This document shows, in pieces, positions 30,546-38,129 of a stretch of DNA of 64,000 nucleotides. The position numbers and the translations under genes were made by a program. The DNA comes from Coralloluteibacterium stylophorae (GTDB lineage Bacteria; Pseudomonadota; Gammaproteobacteria; Xanthomonadales; Xanthomonadaceae). The stretch covers positions 141,836 through 205,835 of the forward strand of contig NZ_JAGQFT020000007.1 of the NCBI RefSeq assembly GCF_018122625.2, read 5' to 3'. The notes under the pieces are model-generated. The model was given only the letters and a program-made list of their open reading frames with translations. It was not told the DNA's origin and made no database searches. The first letter of the stretch is position 1; every line of letters begins with the position of its first letter.

Positions 30546-32582
30546 CTAGCGCCTGCGCTCCGTCATCGGCCGCAGCAGCATCGAGACCGCGACGCCGCTG
30601 CCGTCGGCGAGATCGCGGGCCTCGGCGTGGCCGCGGTGCAGTTCGCAGACCAGGCGCACGATGGTCAGGCCGAGGCCGAGGTGGGCGCCGCCGTCGGCGC
30701 GCTGGCTGCGGTCGCGCACGCTCACCAGCGAATCGAACAGGCGCCCGCGCATGGCCTCGGGCAGCGGCGGTCCGGCGTTGGCGACGGCGATGCGCACCGC
30801 GTCGCCTTCGACGGCGAGCGCGATGCGCACCCAGCCGTCGGCGGGCGCGAACGAGCGCGCATTGTCGACCAGCTTGTCCAGCGCCTGGGCCACCAGGTCC
30901 GGTGCCCCGTGGAAAGGCAGCGGGGCGGGCGGCACCTCGACCTCGAGCGTGCGCGGCGCCAGCAGCGGGCGATAGGCTTCGCCGCAGTCGCGGACCAGGG
31001 TGGCCAGGTCGAAATCCTCGGCGTCGGCGCCGGCGATGGCGTGCTCGATGCGCACCACCTCGCTCATCGCCCGCACGATGGCGCCGAGGCGATCGACGCC
31101 GCCGCGCGCGCGCTCGAGGTAGGGCCGGGCGTCGTCGGGCAGCGCGACCGGGTCGAGGTTGTCGAGCGAGGTGCGCACGATCGCCAGCGGCGTGTTGAGC
31201 TCGTGCGAGAGCTTGGACGCCAGCGTGCGCAGGTAGTCGGTGTAGGCGGCGACCTCGTCGAGCAGCGTCGCGAAGCTGCGCGAGAGGTCGCCGATCTCGT
31301 CGCGGGCCCGGCTCTGCGGGAAGCGTCGCACCCGGCCTTCGCGGTCGAGCGCGCGCTCGGCGGCGTCGCGCAGCCGCCGGATGCGTGCGCTCAGGCGCCC
31401 GGCGAAGACCAGCAGCACCAGGCCGACCGCCAGCAGCGCCGCCAGGCTGGTGCCGACCAGGCCGGTGAGCGCGCGGTCGGTCAGCAGCAGGACCTCGGCG
31501 TCCTCGCGCTCGAGCACCACCGCCGCGCGCAGCACGCTGTCGACCGTCACCGGCACGGCCGCGCTCAGCAGCATGCCGCCGCCGTAGGGCGCCTGGCGCC
31601 AGCCGACCGCCGCCTCGCCCGCCAGCGCCCGCGCGACCTCGGCGCCGTCGGTGCGCGCGCGGTCCGCGGCCTCCGCCGGCAGCGCCTCGCTGCCGGCGCC
31701 GGCGATGCCGAGCACCTCGTACAGCGCGCGCCGCCACGCCGGCACCTGTTCGCGCCGGGTCGCGTCGAGCCGTCCTGCGCGCGCCAGCACCCAGCCCTCG
31801 CGATCCACCAGGCGCACGCGCGTGCCCGGCGGTGCCAGCTGGCGCAGCGGCGCGGCGAGCGCGGGATCGGCCTCCAGCAGCGGCCAGCTGGCGCCGGGCT
31901 CCTCGATGCCGGTTCCGGCGACATGGCGCCGCCCTTGCGCATCCACGTGCACCGCCTCCAAGCCGAGCCCGCGGATGCGATAGCCGAGCGGCAGGCGCAT
32001 TTCGACGGTGGCGCCGTCGCCGCGCGTGCGCCAGGTGCCGTCGATCAGGACCGGCGCGGCCTCGCCATCCGGCAGCGCCTGCACCAGGGCACCGTCGACG
32101 GCATTGGCCAGCCGGATCGTCAGCGGCCCGGACGGCGTCGCGAGATGCAGCAGGAGATGGGCATGGCGCTCGGCGATCGGCCAGCGTGCGTCCACCCGCT
32201 GCAGCGGCGCCGGGCTCACCTCGGCCAGCACGTACAGCGCCTCGTCGGCGCGTGCGACGGCGAGCGCGAGCCGCGGCCGGCCGCTGCGGCCGACGAACAG
32301 CCGCCGCGTCGCGGCCTCGCCGTCGCGCCGCCGCCAGTCGCCGCCGTCGCCGTCGAGCCGCGGCGGCTGCGCGAGCCGCTGCACGAAGAGCACGGGGGCC
32401 GCCGGCGGCAGCGCGCCCGGGCGCGCCGCCACGCCGCGGGCGAGGGCCTCGGCCGAGGCCTGCAGCGCCTGCGCCTGGCCCTGGCGCAGCAGGCCCTCCA
32501 TCTCGCGCACGAACTGCCAGCCCGCCCACGGCAGGACGAGGATGGTCAGGGCCACCAGCAGCAGCTTGGCGCGCAGCGACAT
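30546..32582 (-). CDS. Proteobacterial dedicated sortase system histidine kinase (PdsS-like)
   Basis: A 678-aa sensor kinase. Membrane helix 1 is at 6-22 (the start LRAKLLLVALTILVLPWAGW is a mark of this subfamily), followed by a large extracytoplasmic domain (about 30-370). Helix 2 is at 374-395, then a HAMP-like linker. The phospho-acceptor is His460 in SKLSHELNTPLAIVR. ATPase boxes are LDKLVDNARSFAP (N box) and a G2-type GAHLGLGLTIVR. It belongs to the kinase family found only next to proteobacterial single-substrate sortases. It is coupled to the response regulator upstream (26 nt) and divergent from the substrate-sortase operon, which it presumably controls. Confidence 0.9.
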   Translation of the reverse strand: MSLRAKLLLVALTILVLPWAGWQFVREMEGLLRQGQAQALQASAEALARGVAARPGALPPAAPVLFVQRLAQPPRLDGDGGDWRRRDGEAATRRLFVGRSGRPRLALAVARADEALYVLAEVSPAPLQRVDARWPIAERHAHLLLHLATPSGPLTIRLANAVDGALVQALPDGEAAPVLIDGTWRTRGDGATVEMRLPLGYRIRGLGLEAVHVDAQGRRHVAGTGIEEPGASWPLLEADPALAAPLRQLAPPGTRVRLVDREGWVLARAGRLDATRREQVPAWRRALYEVLGIAGAGSEALPAEAADRARTDGAEVARALAGEAAVGWRQAPYGGGMLLSAAVPVTVDSVLRAAVVLEREDAEVLLLTDRALTGLVGTSLAALLAVGLVLLVFAGRLSARIRRLRDAAERALDREGRVRRFPQSRARDEIGDLSRSFATLLDEVAAYTDYLRTLASKLSHELNTPLAIVRTSLDNLDPVALPDDARPYLERARGGVDRLGAIVRAMSEVVRIEHAIAGADAEDFDLATLVRDCGEAYRPLLAPRTLEVEVPPAPLPFHGAPDLVAQALDKLVDNARSFAPADGWVRIALAVEGDAVRIAVANAGPPLPEAMRGRLFDSLVSVRDRSQRADGGAHLGLGLTIVRLVCELHRGHAEARDLADGSGVAVSMLLRPMTERRR

Positions 32583-32608
32583 CGGCTCAGGCGCCCGCCA
32601 CCGCGGGC

Positions 32609-33304
32609 TCAGTCACCGCTGCGCCACCGGTAGCCGGCGCCGTGTACGGTGTCGATCTCGTCGAAGCCGGGATCGATCGCCTCGAACTTGCGCCGGATCC
32701 GCTTGACGTGGGAGGTCACGGTCGCGTCGTCCACCACCACCTGCGCCTCGCGCATGAGCTGCTCGCGCGATTTCACGTGCCCCGGCCGCCGCACCAGCGC
32801 GTTGACCATCCAGAATTCGGTCACCGTCAGCGGGACTTCGCTGCCGTTCCAGGTCACCCGCATGCGCTCGCCTTCCAGGCGCAGGCCGCGCAGGGTCACC
32901 ACCTGCTCGTGCGCGGCCGGCTGCCGCAGCAGGTCGACGCGTCGCAGCAGCGCGTGGATGCGCGCGGTGAGCTGCGGCAGCGAGACGTCCTTGCTGAGGT
33001 AGTCGTCGGCGCCCAGGCGCAGGCCGGAGATGACGTCGAAGTCGGAGTCGCGCGCGGTCAGGAACAGGATCGGCAGCGTCGCCGAGCGCGCGCGCAGGTC
33101 GCGGCAGAGGTCGAAGCCGCCTTCGGGCTCGTCGCCGAGACCGACGTCGATGATCACCAGGTCCGGCAGGCGTTCGGCGAAGGCGGCGGCGGCCGCGGCG
33201 CGCGAGGCGTGGTCCTGCACGGCGTAGCCGTGGCGGCGCAGGGCGTCGGCGGTGTTGGCGCGCAGCGCGGGTTCGTCCTCGACGATGGCGACGGTTCGGC
33301 TCAT
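32609..33304 (-). CDS. Proteobacterial dedicated sortase system response regulator (PdsR-like)
   Basis: A 231-aa OmpR-type regulator. The receiver (1-120) has the acidic pair VEDEP, phospho-acceptor Asp53 in VIIDVGLGDEPEGGFDL and the conserved Lys in YLSKDV. The winged-helix DNA-binding domain (about 130-231) ends VDDATVTSHVKRIRRKFE..DTVHGAGYRW. The GDEPEGGFDLC insert after the phospho-Asp is characteristic of the dedicated-sortase regulators. It starts at 33304 and is divergent, at 168 nt, from the sortase substrate gene, so its binding site should lie in 33305-33472. Confidence 0.92.
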   Translation of the reverse strand: MSRTVAIVEDEPALRANTADALRRHGYAVQDHASRAAAAAAFAERLPDLVIIDVGLGDEPEGGFDLCRDLRARSATLPILFLTARDSDFDVISGLRLGADDYLSKDVSLPQLTARIHALLRRVDLLRQPAAHEQVVTLRGLRLEGERMRVTWNGSEVPLTVTEFWMVNALVRRPGHVKSREQLMREAQVVVDDATVTSHVKRIRRKFEAIDPGFDEIDTVHGAGYRWRSGD

Positions 33305-33472
33305 TGCGGATCGCGGGAAGCGGGAGCGGCTGTGCAGCTTAGCCGGCCGCGGCCGCGGCCCCGACGTCCTGCCCGCGAATCGCCACAACTGGCACCGGCA
33401 GCGCCACATCCCGCGCCCGGGCCGGCCCGGTGCGCGCGCTGCAATGGCGGCCACGCCACCCGGAGCCACGCC

Positions 33473-35485
33473 ATGCCCCACGACGACCGCCGCCGCGATC
33501 CCGTCCGCCACACCGGCCGCCCGCGGCTGCTGCCCGCGCCGGCTCAGCGCCGCCGCCGCGCCGGCATCGCGCTGATGCTGATCGGCCTCGCCACGGCGCT
33601 GCGCGCGCAGGCCGCCGAGGAAGGCCTGCAGCTGCGCGGCGGCGACGGCGCCTGGACCGACGCGGTGGTACTCGAGACTGCCGTGGACTACCGCATCCGC
33701 GGCCTCGTCGCCGAGGTCCGCGTGCACCAGACCTACCGCAACGACAGCAGCACCTGGGTCGAGGGGCGCTACCTGCTGCCGCTGCCGGAGGACGCGGCGG
33801 TCGGCGCGCTCACGGTGCATGTCGGCGAGCGCGTCATCGAGGGCGAGATCCGCGAGAAGGCCGAAGCCGAGGCGATGTACGCGGCCGCGGCGGCGAGCGG
33901 CCGCGCCGCCGGCCTGGTCGAGCAGAACCGGCCGAACCTGTTCCGCACCGCCGTCGCCAACATCGCGCCGGGCGAGGTCGTCGACCTTGAAGTGGGCTAC
34001 TGGCAGCCTGTGCGGGTCGAGGACGGCGTGTTCTCCGTCGCGCTGCCGCTGACCCTCACCCCGCGCTACGCGCCCGCGGTGGCGTGCGGCGAGGACTGCG
34101 CGGACGCCGAGTCGCTGCCCGCCGCGGCGGCGTCCGCAGGCCTCGGCAACGCCGACCCGCCGACGGCGAGCATCGATGTCGACCTCGACGCCGGCCTGCC
34201 GCTGGCGCGGGTGTGGAGCGCCACCCACGCGGTGACGGCGACGCGGGAGGCCGGCGCGGCATGGCACGTGGCCCTGGCCGACGAGGTCGTCGCCGGCGAC
34301 CGCGCCTTCGAGCTGCGCTGGCAGCCCGAGCCCAGCCGTACCGTGCGCCGCGCCACCTTCACCGAGACCGTCGACGGCGAGCACTACGCGCTCGCCCTGC
34401 TGGTGCCGCCGACGCTGCCGGTGCCGCCGGTCCCGCGCGAGCTGATCCTGGTGATCGACAACTCCGGCTCGATGCACGGCGAGTCGATGCGGCAGGCGAT
34501 CGCCGCGCTCGACCGCGCGCTGTCGCGGCTGCGCCCGGACGACACCTTCAACGTCGTCCGCTTCGACGACAGCAGCGAGCGCCTGTTCCCGAAGGCGGTG
34601 CCGGCCGATGCGGCCTACGTGGCGGAGGCGCGCGCCTTCGTCCGCGGACTCGAGGCCGACGGCGGCACCGAGATGGCGCCGGCGCTGGCACTGGCCTTCG
34701 AGGGCGAACCCGCAGGCGGGCGCCTGCGCCAGGTGGTGATCGCCACCGATGCGGCGGTGGGCAACGAGCAGGCGCTGCTGCAGGCCATCGCCGCCCACCG
34801 CGGGCAGGCGCGGCTGTTCCCGGTCGGCATCGGCAGCGCGCCGAACGCATGGTTCCTGCGCAAGGCCGCCGCAATCGGGCGCGGCAGTGCGGTGCTGGTG
34901 CGCGACGTCGCCGAGCTGGAGACGCGCATGGACCGCCTGCTCGACCGCCTCGGCGCACCGGCCCTGCGCGACATCCGCATCGACTGGCCGGCCGGCAGCG
35001 AGGCCTATCCGGCGCAGGTGCCGGACCTGTACGCGGGCGAGCCGCTGCAGGTGGTCGCGCGGGTTCCGGCGCTGCCGGCGCGCGCCGCCTTCGAAGGCGT
35101 CACCGCGCGCGGCCGTTGGCAGGACGCCCTGCTGCTCGACGTGCAGCGGGCCGACGCGACGGGTGTCGGCCGGCTATGGGGCCGCGCGCGCATCGAGGCG
35201 CTGGAGGACGCACGCCGTGCCGGCGCCGACGAGGCCGGCGTCCGCGCCGAGACCGTCGCGGTCGCCCTCGCCCACGGCCTGGTGAGCCGCTACACCAGCC
35301 TGGTCGCGGTGGAACGCACGCCGAGCCGTCCGGGCGACGCGCCGCTGGAGAGCGTGCGTGCCGCCAACGCGGTGCCCGACGGCTCGCTCGCCTTCGCCCA
35401 GGGCGCGACCGACGCCCGCCTGCTGTCCGCGATCGCCCTGCTGCTGGCGGTCGCCGCCACCGCCTGCCGGCGCGCCCGCCGCTGA
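33473..35485 (+). CDS. Sortase substrate with VIT and vWA domains (marine proteobacterial sortase target)
   Basis: A 670-aa surface protein. Basic N-terminus and signal helix (about 30-47), VIT domain (about 50-180: YRIRGLVAEVRVHQTYRN, ..GRYLLPLPEDAAV), and a vWA domain from about 323 with an intact MIDAS DNSGSM (329-334). The C-terminus has a hydrophobic helix and a basic CRRARR end, the layout of a cell-wall sorting signal. The expected LPXTG is missing: the residues before the helix read LAFAQGATDARLL. Start ATG 33473; much longer in-frame openings upstream overlap the regulator. First gene of the sortase operon. Confidence 0.9.
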   Translation: MPHDDRRRDPVRHTGRPRLLPAPAQRRRRAGIALMLIGLATALRAQAAEEGLQLRGGDGAWTDAVVLETAVDYRIRGLVAEVRVHQTYRNDSSTWVEGRYLLPLPEDAAVGALTVHVGERVIEGEIREKAEAEAMYAAAAASGRAAGLVEQNRPNLFRTAVANIAPGEVVDLEVGYWQPVRVEDGVFSVALPLTLTPRYAPAVACGEDCADAESLPAAAASAGLGNADPPTASIDVDLDAGLPLARVWSATHAVTATREAGAAWHVALADEVVAGDRAFELRWQPEPSRTVRRATFTETVDGEHYALALLVPPTLPVPPVPRELILVIDNSGSMHGESMRQAIAALDRALSRLRPDDTFNVVRFDDSSERLFPKAVPADAAYVAEARAFVRGLEADGGTEMAPALALAFEGEPAGGRLRQVVIATDAAVGNEQALLQAIAAHRGQARLFPVGIGSAPNAWFLRKAAAIGRGSAVLVRDVAELETRMDRLLDRLGAPALRDIRIDWPAGSEAYPAQVPDLYAGEPLQVVARVPALPARAAFEGVTARGRWQDALLLDVQRADATGVGRLWGRARIEALEDARRAGADEAGVRAETVAVALAHGLVSRYTSLVAVERTPSRPGDAPLESVRAANAVPDGSLAFAQGATDARLLSAIALLLAVAATACRRARR

Positions 35486-35554
35486 GGCGCCGCCGCACCT
35501 TCCCCACCGGGCCAGGGACGGCCCACCCATCCGACCACCCGACGAGGATCCGCC

Positions 35555-35887
35555 ATGTCGCTGCTGATCGAGGACCGCGACGCGCTCGAGCTGATGCCGC
35601 CGTTGCATGCCGGCGAGCCGCCACGCTGCGCCGAACGCGCCCTGCGCACGATGGACTTCCCGGCCGGCCTGGCCACGCCGGAGCGCGTGCCGCCGGCGTC
35701 GCTGGGCGTGGGCGCAGGCCGCGCCAGGCCGGGCCCGATCCCGCCGCGGGCGACGCCGCCAGCGCCCGAAGCCGCTCCCACGCGGGTCCGCCCTCCGCAG
35801 CCCGCGTCCGTGACGACGGCCCGCCTTCCGCGCTGGCCCGCCCGCCGTCCGTTCGGTCGGGTGCTCGGCGGCGGAGGTGGGCGATGA
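35555..35887 (+). CDS. Small hypothetical protein of the sortase operon, EDR-motif type (1)
   Basis: 110 codons between the substrate and sortase genes. A ribosome site (CGAGGAT) precedes ATG 35555 and the stop overlaps the sortase ATG (ATGA at 35884-35887), so translation through this frame is likely. The N-terminus MSLLIEDRDALELMPP resembles the start of the small gene at 36818 (MILVVEDRERFDLEQLPP). From about residue 50 on it is Pro/Arg/Ala-rich with no fold visible. A REP-like core lies inside it at 35766-35788, so the C-terminal half may be a chance extension. No signal peptide or membrane helix. Function unknown. Confidence 0.6.
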   Translation: MSLLIEDRDALELMPPLHAGEPPRCAERALRTMDFPAGLATPERVPPASLGVGAGRARPGPIPPRATPPAPEAAPTRVRPPQPASVTTARLPRWPARRPFGRVLGGGGGR

Positions 35888-36576
35888 GCGCCGGCTTCGG
35901 CCCGGGCGGAAGCCGCGTCCCGCACGAGGTCCGCGCGCAGCGATCGGCCGGCGCGCGCCGCGGCAGACCGCGCCGCTGGCTGCCGACCCTCCTGCTGGGG
36001 GCGGCCGGCCTGTGCGCGATGCAGGCCGGCTGGATCCACGCCAAGGCCGCGCTGGCGCAGGCGCTCCTGCAGCACGCCTGGGTGCGCACGCTCGACGACG
36101 GCCATGCGCACCGGCCGTGGCCGGGTGCCGACATGGCCCCGGTGGCGCGGCTGCGGGTGGCGCGCCTGGGCATCGACCAGATCGTGCTCGCCGGCGACAG
36201 CGGTCGCGTGCTCGCCTTCGGCCCGGGCTGGGCGCCTGCCAGTACAGCGCCCGGCGGCGGCGCCGGCACGCGCGTGGTCAGCGGCCACCGCGACACCCAC
36301 TTCGCGTGGCTGGCCGACCTGCGCCCCGGCGACGCCCTCGAACTCGACAGCGCATCCGGCGCGCGTCGCTACCGTGTGGCATCCACGCGTGTGGCCGACA
36401 GTCGTCGCGAACGCATCCCGGTCGGCGACGCCGACGTCCTGCTCCTCGTCACGTGCTGGCCGTTCGACGCCGTCGTCGCCGGCGGCCCGCAGCGCTACCT
36501 CGTGCACGCGGTGCCCGAAGCGCCGGCTGCAATCCCGCTGTCGGCGCCGCTTAGCGAAAACGAAACAACCTCATGA
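35884..36576 (+). CDS. Proteobacterial dedicated (class GN) sortase
   Basis: A 230-aa membrane transpeptidase. Basic N-terminus, one membrane helix (about 33-50) and the sortase beta-barrel. The catalytic triad is complete: His135 in VVSGHRDTHFAWL, Cys191 in LLLVTCWPF and Arg204 in GGPQRYLVHA. It cleaves the sorting signal of the adjacent vWA protein, normally the only substrate in such genomes. Start ATG 35884 overlaps the stop of the small upstream gene, and its own stop overlaps the next start (ATGA at 36573-36576). It is in the middle of a tightly coupled operon. Confidence 0.93.
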   Translation: MSAGFGPGGSRVPHEVRAQRSAGARRGRPRRWLPTLLLGAAGLCAMQAGWIHAKAALAQALLQHAWVRTLDDGHAHRPWPGADMAPVARLRVARLGIDQIVLAGDSGRVLAFGPGWAPASTAPGGGAGTRVVSGHRDTHFAWLADLRPGDALELDSASGARRYRVASTRVADSRRERIPVGDADVLLLVTCWPFDAVVAGGPQRYLVHAVPEAPAAIPLSAPLSENETTS

Positions 36577-36800
36577 CACGCTCACCACCGCAGCCCCTCC
36601 AAGATCCCTGCCAGCCCGACCGCCGCGCCGCAGCGGTCACGATGGAGCCCGACATGCCCGACGCCGCGACCGCGCTGCCCGCCCCCGGCCTGCTGGACAC
36701 GGCACTGCGCTGGACCTGCGCGGTGGTCGTCGGCGGATTCTGTCTGCTCCTGCATTACGCGACCGACCAGCCGCCACGGCTCGGCCTCGGCGGTCGCTGA
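36573..36800 (+). CDS. Small single-pass membrane protein downstream of the sortase
   Basis: 75 codons starting at ATG 36573, which overlaps the sortase stop. An internal ATG (36642) would leave 52 residues and keep the essential part. One hydrophobic helix (TALRWTCAVVVGGFCLLLHY, about 44-63) with a Pro-rich, charged N-terminal part and a short Pro/Gly/Arg end. I know no family for it. The tight coupling on both sides (next gene 17 nt on with a strong ribosome site) supports real expression. A role as helper or anchor for the sortase is only a guess. Confidence 0.55.
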   Translation: MTRSPPQPLQDPCQPDRRAAAVTMEPDMPDAATALPAPGLLDTALRWTCAVVVGGFCLLLHYATDQPPRLGLGGR

Positions 36801-36817
36801 AACAGGGAGGAGGACCC

Positions 36818-36997
36818 ATGATTCTCGTCGTCGAAGACCGCGAACGTTTCGATCTGGAACAGCTGCCACCGGAGCCCAGCAACGAGGAGCTCAAGCTGCG
36901 CCGCGCACAACGGCTGCAGGCGCGCCAGGACCGGCCGCAGGCCGTGCCGCGCGAGGTGCGCGGGCTGCTTTCGGTTCCCCAGGCCGCCGCCGCCTGA
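36818..36997 (+). CDS. Small hypothetical protein of the sortase operon, EDR-motif type (2)
   Basis: 59 codons from ATG 36818, preceded by an excellent ribosome site (AGGGAGGAGGA). The N-terminus MILVVEDRERFDLEQLPP repeats the pattern of the small gene at 35555: a hydrophobic strand, EDR, an acidic residue, a hydrophobic pair and PP. A charged helix (SNEELKLRRAQRLQARQDRPQ) and VPREVRGLLSVPQ follow. No signal peptide or membrane helix, so it is probably cytoplasmic. Last gene of the operon, 32 nt before its terminator. Not recognised from any family. Confidence 0.6.
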   Translation: MILVVEDRERFDLEQLPPEPSNEELKLRRAQRLQARQDRPQAVPREVRGLLSVPQAAAA

Positions 36998-37028
36998 TCC
37001 GCCGCGGCCGGTACGGCACCGTCGTCCT

Positions 37029-37062
37029 GGACGCCGCCCTCCCGGGCGGCGTCCGCGTTTTC
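37029..37062 (+). terminator. Terminator of the sortase operon
   Basis: An 11-bp perfect stem GGACGCCGCCC / GGGCGGCGTCC with a TCCC loop, followed by GCGTTTTCCC. It ends the plus-strand operon that starts with the vWA substrate gene. Confidence 0.75.
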
Positions 37063-37087
37063 CCGACCCGTCCATCGGAGGCGGACC

Positions 37088-38047
37088 TCAGCCGGGCGAC
37101 CTGCCGGCGGGGGCCTCGTCCGGAAGCAGCGGCGTGACGTCGGGCAGGTGCATGCACAGGCGCGCGCGCACGGCCTCGAAGCGCAGGCGCGGGGCCTCGA
37201 GCGGCTCGCCGTCGAGATTGAAGGTCAGTCCCTCCTCGGCCTCGATCTCGACCCAGGGCAGCCGCGTCCGCACCGCCGCCTCCAGCAGCGCCGCGCGGCC
37301 CCGCGACAGCAGCGCGCCGAGCGCCGCGGTGGTCTCGCCCGGCGGCGGCGGCGGCAGCACCATGACGTCGATCACGCCGTCGTCGAGCCGCGCGTCGGGC
37401 GTCAGCAGTTGCCCACCGCCGGCCTGGCGGCCGTTGCCGACCGCCAGCACCAGGAACTCGCCGTCCCACTCGAAGCCGGGGCCGCGCAGGCTGCCGCGCG
37501 CGCTGCGGATGCTGCCCATCCGCGCCATCCCGGTGAGGAAATAGGCGGCGCCGCCGAACAGCTTCTTCAGTTCGGGCGAGGTCTCGGTGGTGATCCGGGT
37601 CGCGAAGCCGCCGGTGGCGACATTGACGCACCAGTGCTCGCCGCCGCCGGCCGGCAGCACCCGCATCAGGTCGATCGGGCGCGGCGGCGTCGCCGCCACG
37701 ACCTCAAGCGCGGCCAGCGGGTCGAGCGGCAGGCCGGCGGCGGTGGCGAAGTCGTTGGCGGTGCCCAGCGGCATCAGCCCGAGCGCCGGCAGTTCGCCGG
37801 CGGCCCTGTCGGTCGCGGCGAGCGCCGCGCAGACCTCGTGCAGGGTGCCGTCGCCACCGCCGGCGATCACCGCGACGGCGCCGGCGGCGACCGCCTCCAG
37901 CGCGTAGCGGTGCGCATCGCCCTGCTCCCAGGTGACGCGGACGTGGATCGTCCTGCCGCGTTCACGCAATGCGGCGACGGCGTCGCGCACGGTGTCTTCG
38001 TTTGCGTTCTTGCCGTTGAGGATCAGATGCCATGCATCGCTGGACAC
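37088..38047 (-). CDS. YegS-like lipid kinase (diacylglycerol kinase catalytic domain)
   Basis: A 319-aa member of the DagK/YegS lipid kinase family. Nucleotide-binding GGGDGTLHEV near 64, GLMPLGTANDFATAAGLP near 95, and the C-terminal beta-sandwich with LLTPDARLDDGVIDVMVLP and NLDGEPLEAPRLRFE. The GTG start at 38047 leads directly into SSDAWHLILNGKNANE, the family start; longer frames upstream run into the divergent gene. It phosphorylates a membrane lipid such as diacylglycerol or phosphatidylglycerol; which one cannot be told. It is divergent from the DUF2254 gene, 82 nt away. Confidence 0.88.
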   Translation of the reverse strand: MSSDAWHLILNGKNANEDTVRDAVAALRERGRTIHVRVTWEQGDAHRYALEAVAAGAVAVIAGGGDGTLHEVCAALAATDRAAGELPALGLMPLGTANDFATAAGLPLDPLAALEVVAATPPRPIDLMRVLPAGGGEHWCVNVATGGFATRITTETSPELKKLFGGAAYFLTGMARMGSIRSARGSLRGPGFEWDGEFLVLAVGNGRQAGGGQLLTPDARLDDGVIDVMVLPPPPPGETTAALGALLSRGRAALLEAAVRTRLPWVEIEAEEGLTFNLDGEPLEAPRLRFEAVRARLCMHLPDVTPLLPDEAPAGRSPG

Positions 38048-38129
38048 GCGCCGCTTCCCGTCGGATGAAGGCGGCAACTGTGGTGACCGCGCCGTCAACG
38101 ACGCGTGGCTGGGCGGGACCGCCGCGGGC

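Noticed and set aside
36818..36850. Small gene read as the start of a receiver domain because of ILVVED
   Set aside because: The likeness ends after six residues. The gene has 59 codons with no Asp/Lys pattern of a receiver.
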